DNA of 22,243 nt from a virus. The notes under the pieces are model-generated. The model ran no database searches, had not been told where the DNA came from, and saw only the letters and a list, made by a program, of their open reading frames with translations. The stretch's first letter is position 1. Every line of letters begins with the position of its first letter. The stretch is from IMG/VR virus record IMGVR_UViG_3300022745_000152, positions 1 to 22,243 of that record; one strand, given 5' to 3'. Shown here piece after piece: positions 1-7,686 of this stretch. Made by a program: the position numbers and the translations under genes.

Positions 1-228
1 GTTGACGGCGGTGGACAGAGCACCCTGGGCCTGGGTGTCCCAGGGGTTCCAGCCGGCAAAACGTTGACCGGAGTAGGCCGGATAGTCCATGCCGGCTAGA
101 GCATTTGCGCGATTTAAGATCGCCTTTTGATATTCTTGGTAATAAGTTGGCAATCCGCTAATAGCGGTTACCTGCGAGGTAGTACTCGGTGGTGGAGAAC
201 CATTAAAAAGAAAGTCAGTTAGTGCCAT
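1..228 (-). CDS. N-terminus of an unidentified virion protein (partial)
   Basis: The first 76 codons of a minus-strand gene run off the left edge of the window. The protein begins MALTDFLFNGSPPP and continues with Tyr/Gln-rich text (LPTYYQEYQ). It is preceded by AGGAG eight bases before the ATG, inside the end of the homing-endonuclease gene, whose TAA overlaps this ATG (TAATG). Its position after the 402-aa structural protein suggests another virion or internal protein, but no domain is recognisable. Base composition changes inside the gene: positions 101-230 are about 42% GC by hand count and positions 1-100 about 65%. That suggests the first ~43 codons arrived with the endonuclease. Confidence 0.8.
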   Translation of the reverse strand, partial: MALTDFLFNGSPPPSTTSQVTAISGLPTYYQEYQKAILNRANALAGMDYPAYSGQRFAGWNPWDTQAQGALSTAVN

Positions 229-1094
229 TATACTTCTCCTTTATTTGTGCGTTTCTCTTCCATTTTCTCACGCCGCCGCTGCAACTGTTCTGGTGACAGT
301 TTGCGGCCTTTGAATACAGAAGACATGTGCGCTTTCATTTCAGGAGTTCTCTCAAATATTCCGCATTTACCTTTATTTGCTCGAGAAATACTTTCCTTAT
401 GCTCCGGTGAGAGCTTTAGACCTTGGCGGGCACGTGATATTGCCTGGCGGTGTTCAACTGAAAACTTGACACCTAGCCGCTTTCCTTTTAGTCTGACGGA
501 TATTTTGTTTTTCTGTTCATCGGTAAGCTTACGTCCACGTTGGGCGGCACCAATCTTTTCTTTGGTCTCCTCAGAAATCCGACGGCCCTTCAACTTTTCA
601 CGCCGTGTCAACTTCTTTTCCGGGTCAGCCCAACTCTTTAGGGCTGCGGCCGACATCTTAGCTTTGACCTCCGGCGTCATATTGTCTCTTATGGCCTGCT
701 CCATCTTTTCCCGTGTTTCCGGGTCCTGCCAGGCACGGCGAAGGGCTTCCTTTTTCTTCAGCTGCCCAGCCTCGTTCAAATCAACAACGCCTTCACCACC
801 CGCGGTCATGTTGTACAACGGCCAGCCGATGGACCGATATTCAGCAATCAAGGCTTGTTCAACGTGAAAAGCATCTTCCTTGGTTCGGCTCCGGGAAACC
901 TCGCGCACGGAGAAAGCTGCAACGCCGTGCTTGCGTATTCCACGGTGCAACCCCTGTTCAACCCCGGTCGCGGCAGCTTTAACGTGTTCCACCCAACGCA
1001 GTTCTACACTGCGGCTTGTCATGCCCACGTAATGACGACCGCTGATATTGTTTGTAACCACGTAGACGGCATATCGCCAAACGGAGTCGGCCAT
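101..1094 (-). mobile_element. Low-GC insertion: homing endonuclease plus possible co-converted flank
   Basis: A block of clearly lower GC (about 42-43% in hand-counted samples at 101-230 and 241-420, against roughly 60-65% nearby) covers the endonuclease gene and the first ~43 codons of the gene after it. It is bounded by a TGATG overlap on the upstream side. Free-standing homing endonucleases are known to spread with adjacent sequence through double-strand-break repair. The exact borders are inferred from composition only. Confidence 0.5.
228..1094 (-). CDS. GIY-YIG homing endonuclease with NUMOD-type C-terminal repeats
   Basis: A 288-aa free-standing homing endonuclease that should cut a specific DNA site so that its own gene is copied in by repair. 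The N-terminal GIY-YIG nuclease shows AVY at residues 9-11, YVG at 22-24, the conserved Arg at about 33, the metal-binding Glu at about 79 (HVEQAL) and Asn at 95 (YNMTAGG). From about residue 165 to the end, short basic repeats of the GRKLSPE/GRRISEE/GKRLGVKFS type alternate with helices, as in NUMOD3 DNA-binding modules. The ATG at 1094 overlaps the stop of the preceding gene (TGATG); a TTG lies one codon earlier. GC content is far below its neighbours. All catalytic positions appear intact, so it is probably active. Confidence 0.92.
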   Translation of the reverse strand: MADSVWRYAVYVVTNNISGRHYVGMTSRSVELRWVEHVKAAATGVEQGLHRGIRKHGVAAFSVREVSRSRTKEDAFHVEQALIAEYRSIGWPLYNMTAGGEGVVDLNEAGQLKKKEALRRAWQDPETREKMEQAIRDNMTPEVKAKMSAAALKSWADPEKKLTRREKLKGRRISEETKEKIGAAQRGRKLTDEQKNKISVRLKGKRLGVKFSVEHRQAISRARQGLKLSPEHKESISRANKGKCGIFERTPEMKAHMSSVFKGRKLSPEQLQRRREKMEEKRTNKGEV

Positions 1095-2302
1095 CAAACA
1101 GACCCCCCAAGATACGCCGTCAGGCTCTTCGCCCGCGGCGGCACCACCTGCTTGCGCCCCTTGTGCTTGGCCACGGCCTGCCGCAGCTGGTCCAGCTTCT
1201 GGGCCCCAGCCGCGTTGTTGCCGTCGCCCAGGTCGCTGACCGTGGCCGCGTCGATGACATACTCGCCGTCCGACAGGCGGGCCGGCACGGAGTCATCCTG
1301 GCCGCCACTGTCGCCGGCGACGTAGCGGGGTCCACGGAGAGCGGCCAGCCCACCTTGGGCATACACCGTGCCCCCGTTGGCCTTGCCCACGATCGGCGTT
1401 CCCGTCGGGGTGTAGGTCCCGGCCGGGTTGTTGAAGAACAGGATCGGCTGGCCGCTGCTCTGGTTGCCCAGGGTGTACCACTGCGTCGGGTTCATGAGGG
1501 CCGGTACCGGCGTCCGGTTGAAGGCGTAGTTCACCGCGGGCGACGCGTTGGCGGCCTGCTGGTCCTTCTGAGCCTGCGTGAGCTTCGGCGTGGACTGCTG
1601 CTTGGAACCTCCGGCCATGCCGGCCAGCAGCAGGCCGCCGGCCAGGAGGGGCCAGTTCTTACTGATCCAGGAGGATCCCGAGGCGCCGGCGGTGGAACCT
1701 GCCCCGGCAGCTGCCGAGGGCGCACCGGCCGAGTTGAAGTCGGTCCCGCCCCCGCCGGCATCCCATGCGGAACTCGGGGAGTAGGATCCCGACAGGACAG
1801 AGCTATCCCCGGTTCCAAACAAACCTGACAGCAGACCGCCCGCGTTGCCGTCGGTTCCCAGCGCGCCGGAGATCTCCGGTGAGAAGTAGCTCGTCAGGCC
1901 GCCACCCAGGGCACCAAGTCCCGCCGCCAGACCCATGTTCTTGCCGCCGGACAGGGCGCTTCCCAGCAGTCCAAGACCCCCTCCCAGGAGGGCGCCGCCG
2001 GCCGCAGAACCCAGGTTGGGACCCAACAGATCGGTGAGTCCCAGGGCTCCACCGACGCTATCACTGATCCCAGGCATCACCACCGGCAGGAGAGCCCCGC
2101 CGATCGAACCCAGGATGCTGCCGAGGCTGAAGGCCTCCGGAAGACCGGTATCGGGGTTGGTCGTCAAACGTCCGGTGGGAGACAGTCGCTGCAGAGCGCC
2201 GACCTCGGCCTTGGACATGTGCACGAGCTCGGTATCGCCGTGTCGTCCCTGCTCGGAGAGGATCTTAGCGTGCTGCCGCAACTGCGTGAGGGCACCAGTC
2301 AT
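1094..2302 (-). CDS. Glycine-rich virion structural protein (402 aa)
   Basis: A phage structural protein of unknown exact role, perhaps an internal or tail-associated protein. Residues 22-57 carry text (LVHMSKAEVGALQRL, then NPDTGLPEAF) that I recall from virion proteins of environmental podoviruses. Residues ~60-190 are Gly/Ala/Leu-rich and could be membrane-active. A hydrophobic segment (WPLLAGGLLLAGMAGG) lies near residues 215-232. Residues 328-374 form the most conserved-looking part (DDSVPARLSDGEYVIDAATV), a motif shared by several phage structural proteins. The RBS is AGGAG seven bases before the ATG. A promoter-like sequence precedes it in the only sizeable gap of this module. Its stop overlaps the start of the homing endonuclease. 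Confidence 0.75.
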   Translation of the reverse strand: MTGALTQLRQHAKILSEQGRHGDTELVHMSKAEVGALQRLSPTGRLTTNPDTGLPEAFSLGSILGSIGGALLPVVMPGISDSVGGALGLTDLLGPNLGSAAGGALLGGGLGLLGSALSGGKNMGLAAGLGALGGGLTSYFSPEISGALGTDGNAGGLLSGLFGTGDSSVLSGSYSPSSAWDAGGGGTDFNSAGAPSAAAGAGSTAGASGSSWISKNWPLLAGGLLLAGMAGGSKQQSTPKLTQAQKDQQAANASPAVNYAFNRTPVPALMNPTQWYTLGNQSSGQPILFFNNPAGTYTPTGTPIVGKANGGTVYAQGGLAALRGPRYVAGDSGGQDDSVPARLSDGEYVIDAATVSDLGDGNNAAGAQKLDQLRQAVAKHKGRKQVVPPRAKSLTAYLGGSV

Positions 2303-2366
2303 TCGTCACTCCTGTTGACGATGGACCAGCGTGCGGACAGGCGCTCGCTCGAGTTGTTTGCATCTT

Positions 2367-2396
2367 ATCATAGCTCGCGGCAAAAGTATCCCTCAA
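2367..2396 (-). promoter_or_regulatory. Candidate sigma70-like promoter for the 402-aa structural gene
   Basis: On the minus strand TTGAGG (2396-2391) is followed 18 bases later by TATGAT (2372-2367), in the 90-base gap between two structural genes. The gap is otherwise unexplained and locally AT-rich around the -10 box. The inferred transcript start, near 2360, would give a leader of about 58 bases. The -35 box overlaps the stop codon of the 82-aa gene. Motif match only. Confidence 0.4.
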
Positions 2397-2641
2397 GGGA
2401 AGATGCCCTTCACCCAGGCTCCCCACTCCCGCCAATCACTGAAACCGGCTGGGTGGGGAACATTCCACTGCACGAAACTGGAGTCCTCAAACAGACGCTC
2501 GGCCCACGAACGCCAGTCGTCTTCCCGCGGTGGCGGCAGCGGCGGGGCCGAGGTTTTGAACACGACCTCGACCAGGCGGTCGGCCCACGTTGGGAAGTCC
2601 ACCAGCCGTGGATCAATCACGTCGTGTAGAGGTACGGGCAT
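2393..2641 (-). CDS. Small Trp-rich tail-module protein (82 aa)
   Basis: A short protein with repeated Trp/aromatic motifs (FPTWADRLV, WRSWAERLF, DWREWGAWV), suggesting three amphipathic helical repeats. Small proteins with this W-x-x-WA pattern occur next to tail stabilisation genes in related podoviruses; I recall this but cannot verify it here. The ATG overlaps the end of the stabilisation-protein gene by 29 bases, implying translational coupling. The stop TGA lies within a short CCCTTGAGGG palindrome, followed by the promoter-like gap. Its function is unknown; assembly factor or minor tail component is the most that can be inferred. Confidence 0.7.
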   Translation of the reverse strand: MPVPLHDVIDPRLVDFPTWADRLVEVVFKTSAPPLPPPREDDWRSWAERLFEDSSFVQWNVPHPAGFSDWREWGAWVKGIFP

Positions 2642-4163
2642 CGGAGTCCTGCAAATGGAGGACCGGGGTTCCCATCAGGTAGTTCCCGTCGAGGGTGTTG
2701 CTCTCGAACTGCAGTTGCAGGAACCGGCGGGTGTGCTTTGGGTGGATGAGCTGCGTGGTCGGCGAGAAGGGAAACGGGTCGGAAAGGATATCGTCACCCC
2801 GAGCGTTATTCTTACCTGCCACACGCATCGACATGTCGCCGGCCTGCACAAAGTCGGGCTCGACCTTCTCGACATAGATGTTCTTGTTCACGCCGTTGTT
2901 GAGCAGCGCGAGGTTGCCCGTGCGATAGTAGCTGAAGATCGCGTTCGTGGTGTTACCGTCGACCTCGTTGAGACCCGTCTCATGCTGCCACACGTTGTAG
3001 CCGCCGCTGATCGGCGCGGGAGCTGCTCCCGTCAGGTAGGGGTAGCCCAGAACCTGCGCGGCGGCTCCTGAGGAGCGCCCATCCCCGGGCAGCTCGGTGT
3101 CGTACCACTTTCCGTTGCGGACGTTGTAGATCACAGCCCAGTTGCAGTAGGTGGAGTTTCCAAAGGGGAAGCACCACCATACCTCGCCGCGGCGTGGCAC
3201 CTTGAAGCTGAAGATCTTCTGTGCGTAGGTTCGGTTGACGTTGTCGAAGAAGAAGTCCAGGTTCATCTGGTTGGCCAACTCGCGGACCACACCGTTGAAG
3301 ACGTAGAACCGATCGGTGCCGAGCCAGAAGAACTGTCCGTCGTACTCGATCGGTGTGCTGCTGGACATGATCGTCGTATCGTTGCTGACGATGTCCGCCT
3401 GAAACACCGCTGAACCGCCGATGAACGAGAGACGCACGAGCGAGTTGAGCGACCAGAACAGGCCGGCGGGGGAGTTGCCCGGGCCGCCGCGGTAGGGTAG
3501 ACCCCGCACGATCTTGGACTCGGCGATGCGGGCCCCGGCAGCTTTGCCGCCGCCATCGGCCGAGGCGAGGTTCGCCGGTTCGTTGGGCGCTGACCACGTG
3601 ATGTAACCGTCGTTCCCGTAGTAGAAGGCATACGGGTGCAACACGGCTACCCCGCCGCTCACCCCGGTCAAGGTCGTCGTGCCGTCGGTGGGGTTCAAGG
3701 CGGCGAAGTCCGTCGTGTCATTGTCCACCGCGTAGTAGATCGGGCTGTTGGTCGAATTGGCGATGTCCTGCAGGTTCAGGCCCGGGTTGGCGATGATCAC
3801 CGAGGCTGAGCTCGTCGACGAGTAGAGCTGGTCGAACTGCCAGAGGTGACGCGCGTCGTCGGTGAAACCTGCTGGACTCCGGTCCACGGGCGGGTAGGGC
3901 GTCGTGCCCTGGAGACGAACATAGTCGATACCGTCGGTGCGCCCCGTGTAGATGCCTGGGCCAAGATCCTTGTCGCTCACCCAGATCGCGTTGGCCGGAC
4001 CCTTCGTCAGACCGATCAGGTTCTGGTAGCCGGCCATCTTGCGGGGCCGGCCACGATCGAACCGCACCCAGCGACCCTCGGTGCAGGTGAGGTCACCCTC
4101 GATGTAGGCCCCGTCGCGGCGGATGCCCGGGGGTAGGTTCAGGACGAGGGGCTGCTGGGGCAT
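2613..4163 (-). CDS. P22 gp10-like packaged-DNA stabilisation / tail protein (516 aa)
   Basis: Probably the structural protein that plugs the head-tail channel after packaging. The N-terminus (LPPGIRRDGAYIEGDLTC, then RWVRFDRGRPRKMAGYQN) matches the pattern I know from phage stabilisation proteins: an opening PPG(I/V)-R-G phrase, then a statement of how the protein wraps a repeated beta structure. The body is beta-rich, with repeated aromatic-Gly strands (for example LFWSLNSLVRLSFIGGSAVF and GQFFWLGTDRFYVFNGVVRE), consistent with a beta-propeller. At 516 aa it is slightly longer than P22 gp10 (472 aa). It sits just after the fibre genes and starts at an ATGA overlap with the glycine-rich adhesin. 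The family assignment rests on memory of motifs, not on a search. Confidence 0.7.
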   Translation of the reverse strand: MPQQPLVLNLPPGIRRDGAYIEGDLTCTEGRWVRFDRGRPRKMAGYQNLIGLTKGPANAIWVSDKDLGPGIYTGRTDGIDYVRLQGTTPYPPVDRSPAGFTDDARHLWQFDQLYSSTSSASVIIANPGLNLQDIANSTNSPIYYAVDNDTTDFAALNPTDGTTTLTGVSGGVAVLHPYAFYYGNDGYITWSAPNEPANLASADGGGKAAGARIAESKIVRGLPYRGGPGNSPAGLFWSLNSLVRLSFIGGSAVFQADIVSNDTTIMSSSTPIEYDGQFFWLGTDRFYVFNGVVRELANQMNLDFFFDNVNRTYAQKIFSFKVPRRGEVWWCFPFGNSTYCNWAVIYNVRNGKWYDTELPGDGRSSGAAAQVLGYPYLTGAAPAPISGGYNVWQHETGLNEVDGNTTNAIFSYYRTGNLALLNNGVNKNIYVEKVEPDFVQAGDMSMRVAGKNNARGDDILSDPFPFSPTTQLIHPKHTRRFLQLQFESNTLDGNYLMGTPVLHLQDSDARTSTRRD

Positions 4164-5074
4164 CAGATACCTATCGACGTGATCAGGGTGCCACGCGGGT
4201 CGACCGTGTAGATGAACACGACGATACCGACGCCGCCCAACGCGTTGCCTCCGCAGCCCGCGCCGCCGCCGTAGGAGCCGCCCACGCCACCTTGCCCGCC
4301 ACCGCCACCGCCTGGTCCAGCTGTCTCTCCGTTCGACGTCTGTGTCCAGATGCTTCCCGCGCCGCCAGCGTATGATCCACCCGCACCGCCAGAAATACCA
4401 CCGCCGCCACCGCCGCCAGCCGCGCCCGCTGTGGCCTGAACGCTCGACGTCTCGCCCACGCCGCCGGTTTGTCCAGCACTCGCGCCGCCAGCCCCGCCGG
4501 CGGAGGCCGTGGCAGCGCTTCCCGCGGTGCCGGCCGCTGAGTTCGTAGCGCCGGAGCCTCCGCCGCCCTTGCCGCCGAACGAACTGGACGAACCGTTGCC
4601 GCCCGTTCCCCCGTTACCGCCGGGCCCGGCCGCGCCGCCACCGCCGCCGCCCGGCCGTGATGCCCCGCCGTTACCCCCACTCCCGCCGGAAAACTTCGTC
4701 GCGCCGACCCCGGCCGAGGCCTGTCCCCCTTGCTCGCCGGTCGAGCTCCCAGACGTTCTACCGCCTTGCGCGAGAGCACCCTGCGTCGTGAGCGTCGGCG
4801 CGGCGTTGCTAGCCGCGTTGAACCACGTGTTGGTACCGTCGGTGTTACTTGCCGCGGCCCCGATCGACGTGTAGATCGTTTGCCCGCGCGTCAGCGTCAG
4901 GTCGGCCTGGGTGATCTTTGACCACGCGCCGCCCCCGTTGCCGCCGTCGTTGCTGCTGGAGTTGGCGCTGCCGCCCGCGCCGATGACATGAACCTCCCAG
5001 GACCCTGAGGGGTCAAAGTCGTCGGGCAGCGTTTGGGCGCCCGACGACTTCCAGAAGAGGGTTGCCTGAACCAA
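4163..5074 (-). CDS. Glycine-rich tail-tip adhesin (303 aa)
   Basis: A likely receptor-binding tip protein. The N-terminal 40 residues carry the Gly-rich-domain signature: TLFWKSSGAQTLPDDFDPSG followed by VHVIGAGG. From about residue 95 to 285 the protein is made of Gly-rich stretches (GGSGGNGG, GGGGGGAAGPGGNGG, GGAGGASAGQTGGVG), resembling the polyglycine-II sandwich of T-even gp38-type adhesins. It ends with a strand, GIVVFIYT. The start is a TTG directly after the TAG of the fibre gene, the first codon available in this frame; the SD is weak (AGGGCGG further upstream). It follows the main fibre gene, as gp38-like tips and chaperones do. Gly runs make it prone to slippage and recombination, which would suit host-range change. 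Confidence 0.75.
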   Translation of the reverse strand: MVQATLFWKSSGAQTLPDDFDPSGSWEVHVIGAGGSANSSSNDGGNGGGAWSKITQADLTLTRGQTIYTSIGAAASNTDGTNTWFNAASNAAPTLTTQGALAQGGRTSGSSTGEQGGQASAGVGATKFSGGSGGNGGASRPGGGGGGAAGPGGNGGTGGNGSSSSFGGKGGGGSGATNSAAGTAGSAATASAGGAGGASAGQTGGVGETSSVQATAGAAGGGGGGGISGGAGGSYAGGAGSIWTQTSNGETAGPGGGGGGQGGVGGSYGGGAGCGGNALGGVGIVVFIYTVDPRGTLITSIGI

Positions 5075-7036
5075 CTACTGCGCCGCCCTAAAACCACCCA
5101 GGGCGAACGTCGCAGCCTTGGGCGCGGGGGTGGACACACCGGAAATGACGAGAGAGAACTTGTCGCCGGCCGAGAAGGTCCCGCTCGTTGCCGTCGCCAA
5201 GGTGTCCGTCGACGCAGAGACCGTCAGACCGGACAGGCCTGTGATGTTGGAACCGTTGATCTGCACCGCGGCCGTAGCACTGCCCGCGTTGGTTCCCACG
5301 TTGTAGATGAAGTTGGACACGGTGCCGGGGCTCGGCGCCGAGCCGCAGAGGAGGTAGGTTCCCGCGATCAAGCTTCCCACGCCCCCAGGCATGGCCGTCA
5401 CGTCCCACGTCGAGGTGGTGCGAACCTGGGTTCCGTTGGCCGTCACGACACCGAAGGCCCCGGTGCCACTGATCGCCGCGGTCGTGCCGGAGAAGGTGTT
5501 TGCCGATACCGTTCCGGAGAAGGTGCCGCTGGTTCCGGAAAGTGATCCGAAGGCGCCGCTGGTTCCATTGAAGGATGAACCGCTGACGGCCCCAGAAAAC
5601 GTGCCGCTGGTAGCCTGCAACGAACCGAACGTCCCCGCTCCGGAGAAGCTGGCCGTCGTGCCAGAAACCGCGGAACCGGAGAGGGGCCCGGAGAACGTCC
5701 CGCTGGTGCCCGACAACGAGTTGACCGTGACCGCGCCGACCAGGCCGTAGTTTCCCGTACCCGTCCCGCCGGTGGTCGGCAGATACGGCAGGGAGAGGGC
5801 GCTGGAGGGCAGCGTGGTGGCACTCGTGATGAGGCCCTTGGTCGTAACCACGACCTGCGGCCAGCCGTCCGTGCCGCCGTAGGTGCCGCCGCTCACACCG
5901 GAGTTTGCGAGGCCCACGGTACCGGACCCGGTGATCGTGCCGCCGGACAGCGGGGCTTGGAAGGTGATGCTGGTGACGGTGCCCCCGCCACCCCCACCAC
6001 CCGAGCTGAAGGCCAAGGCGGCGTTGACCCCGTTGAGCACGATGATCGCGTGGGCGCCTTGGTCGACTACCACCCCGGGGTCGGAGCCGTCGACCCGGAA
6101 GGTGAGGGTATAGGCCCCCGAGGTGTTGTTGTAGACGTACCAAACACCGGTCAGCGAGCCGTAGGTGATGGTGCGGTTGCCCGTCAGTACGCCCTGGAAC
6201 TCCTGCAGCCCGAACGCGACGTCAGAGGACGTCATCGCGTAATCACCGGTTCCCGCGACGTTGATCACCCCAGAAGTCAGCGACGTGGAGTTGGTCGTCT
6301 GTCGGCCCACGGTGCGCCAGTTGCCGGTGCTGCCGTCAAGGATGACGAAGCAGGACTGTCCCTGGCTCAGCACCACGGTCGACTGTCCGTCGATCGTCTG
6401 CGTGGAGTAGGGATCCAGCGTCATCGAGCCGCTGCCGTCGTTGCGAGCAATGAAGAAGAAGTCGCTCTCGAAGGCGGTCAAACCGCTGGCGAAGCTCACC
6501 GTGAGGGCGCCGCCGGTGTTGACCAGGGCCGTCGCGCGATCGCCCTCGGTCAGGGCGTAGCTGGACGTCGCGATCGTTTCCGTGGGGTAACCCGCGTTGA
6601 GCAACCCGTTGAAGTAGACAAGACCTGCCCCGGTCTGACTGGCCAGCGACGGCGCGACACTACCCGCACCCAGTACAGCACTCTGCCACGAGCCGTTGGT
6701 CGTGGCGTTGCTCGTCAGCCAGACGTAGAGCGCCGTTCCGGCGGCAATGGTTGCGATCGACGAAGCACCGGAGTTGACCCGCAGGTCCACGGAGTGGGCG
6801 CCGGTGTTCACGATCACCGCGGCCGAACCCGGGCTGGCCTCGTTGCCGGGTGGCAGACGGAGCTGCAGGCCGGCATTGGCCGTCACGTCGAGGATCGCGG
6901 TAAGCTGGTCGGCATCGCTTGCCGTTTCCTCGGGCCAGACGAGCGTCGTCGTGGCCGTCATCGTCAGGAGACTGTAGGACCTCGACGAGGGGAGGACAAC
7001 CTGCGAGCCTGAAAAGACGTTGGTGTAGCCGCTCAT
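5075..7036 (-). CDS. Tail fibre with Ser/Gly/Thr repeat stem (653 aa)
   Basis: A putative trimeric tail fibre. Residues 1-~340 are beta-rich modules, including two similar-looking segments (DADQLTAILDVTANAGLQLR and, later, DRATALVNTGGALTVSFASG) typical of phage fibre shafts. A poly-Gly linker (GGGGGGG) near residue 350 precedes TVTSITFQAPLSGGTITGSG, a pattern common in phage fibre tails. Residues ~437-531 hold repeats of the SGTSGTFSG kind. The C-terminal ~110 residues form a jelly-roll-like domain (STWDVTAMPGGVGSLIAGTY). The RBS is GGAGGGG three bases before the ATG, which overlaps the preceding stop (ATGA). The adjacent downstream gene is a glycine-rich adhesin, so these two probably work together in host recognition. 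Confidence 0.82.
   Translation of the reverse strand: MSGYTNVFSGSQVVLPSSRSYSLLTMTATTTLVWPEETASDADQLTAILDVTANAGLQLRLPPGNEASPGSAAVIVNTGAHSVDLRVNSGASSIATIAAGTALYVWLTSNATTNGSWQSAVLGAGSVAPSLASQTGAGLVYFNGLLNAGYPTETIATSSYALTEGDRATALVNTGGALTVSFASGLTAFESDFFFIARNDGSGSMTLDPYSTQTIDGQSTVVLSQGQSCFVILDGSTGNWRTVGRQTTNSTSLTSGVINVAGTGDYAMTSSDVAFGLQEFQGVLTGNRTITYGSLTGVWYVYNNTSGAYTLTFRVDGSDPGVVVDQGAHAIIVLNGVNAALAFSSGGGGGGGTVTSITFQAPLSGGTITGSGTVGLANSGVSGGTYGGTDGWPQVVVTTKGLITSATTLPSSALSLPYLPTTGGTGTGNYGLVGAVTVNSLSGTSGTFSGPLSGSAVSGTTASFSGAGTFGSLQATSGTFSGAVSGSSFNGTSGAFGSLSGTSGTFSGTVSANTFSGTTAAISGTGAFGVVTANGTQVRTTSTWDVTAMPGGVGSLIAGTYLLCGSAPSPGTVSNFIYNVGTNAGSATAAVQINGSNITGLSGLTVSASTDTLATATSGTFSAGDKFSLVISGVSTPAPKAATFALGGFRAAQ
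5440..5730 (-). repeat. Degenerate in-frame repeats in the tail fibre
   Basis: About three copies of a 26-31-residue unit built on (L)SGTSGTFSG...SG...FGS lie at residues ~437-531 of the fibre. At DNA level the core of each copy reads as a recurring GC-rich word around GTGCCGCTGGT on the plus strand. Such repeats can expand or contract by recombination and would change fibre length. Confidence 0.6.
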
Positions 7037-7686
7037 GCTCCCCTCCGGATCGCGCTGCCGTCGCCGATCTTGCGGATGTCCTCGATGTTCAGGCGCTGCA
7101 CCCGCTCTTCGTACTGCGCCTTCCAGGTGGCGAGGCGCGTGTCGTCCTTCAGGAACGCCTCGGCCTGCACCAGCGCGCCATAGAGAAGCAGATTAGGCAG
7201 GTAGTTGGTGATCCAGTTTGTCTGTTGGTCGTCGCTCAGGAGCGGCGGGATCGCGTAGTAAGACCACTCGAAGGCATAGGCCGCGTCAGGCGTCGGCGAG
7301 ACGATGACGTTCGAGTAGTCATAGTAAGCGTAGAACCGCGGCGCGCCCTGCACTGATCGGTCGGGCTCGAACAGCTGCAGGTAGGTGTAGTCACGCTGGT
7401 TGATCGGCTTCCGTGCGTTGGCTACGGTCGTGTAGGTTAGCGAGATGGTCTCACGCCACCGGTCGGGGATCGCGTAGGTGTAGGTTCCGGCCGCCAGGTT
7501 GCCGGTGACAACCTCCTTGAAGCCGAGGATCTTGAGGTCCTGCAAGATCTGTTTTTCCGCGAGCATGATCAGCCGCGGTAGCTGCTCGTCGAAGGTCGCG
7601 TCGGAGTTGGCCGTGTCACCACGCTCCAGATACTGCTGGAGATCCTGCTTGAGCGTGGCGAAGGTCATGACGGCGGGACCGGTCAT
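7033..7686 (-). CDS. Head-tail adaptor protein, SU10/P22 gp4-like (217 aa)
   Basis: Likely an adaptor that docks under the portal and joins head to tail. The protein is largely helical at the N-terminus (FATLKQDLQQYLERGD, then LPRLIMLAEKQILQDLKILG). A beta section (YTYAIPDRWRETISLTY) and a C-terminal helix bundle (LPNLLLYGALVQAEAFLKDD) follow. This order, ending in a long YEERVQRLNIED helix, is what I know from phage adaptor families. The ATG at 7686 overlaps the stop of the zinc-ribbon-like gene (ATGA); a second Met at codon 7 is an alternative start. It is one of two adaptor-like genes here. Confidence 0.75.
   Translation of the reverse strand: MTGPAVMTFATLKQDLQQYLERGDTANSDATFDEQLPRLIMLAEKQILQDLKILGFKEVVTGNLAAGTYTYAIPDRWRETISLTYTTVANARKPINQRDYTYLQLFEPDRSVQGAPRFYAYYDYSNVIVSPTPDAAYAFEWSYYAIPPLLSDDQQTNWITNYLPNLLLYGALVQAEAFLKDDTRLATWKAQYEERVQRLNIEDIRKIGDGSAIRRGA

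Noticed and set aside
23-45. CCCTGGG/CCCAGGG inverted repeat in the first gene
   Set aside because: A 7-bp stem with a 9-base loop within coding sequence of a GC-rich genome is likely by chance, and no regulatory context supports it.
247-867. Plus-strand frame of 206 codons opposite the homing endonuclease
   Set aside because: Antisense of the endonuclease; no RBS, and the minus-strand product has intact GIY-YIG motifs.
4509-4874. Pro-rich plus-strand frame (PPPPLPP-type text)
   Set aside because: It is the reverse complement of the glycine-rich adhesin (GGC/GGG codons read as CCG/CCC), not a real proline-rich protein.
5957-7012. Plus-strand frame of 351 codons opposite the tail fibre
   Set aside because: Shadow of the GC-rich fibre gene; the translation is Arg/Gly/Val/Asp-rich without motifs, whereas the minus-strand frame has clear fibre features.
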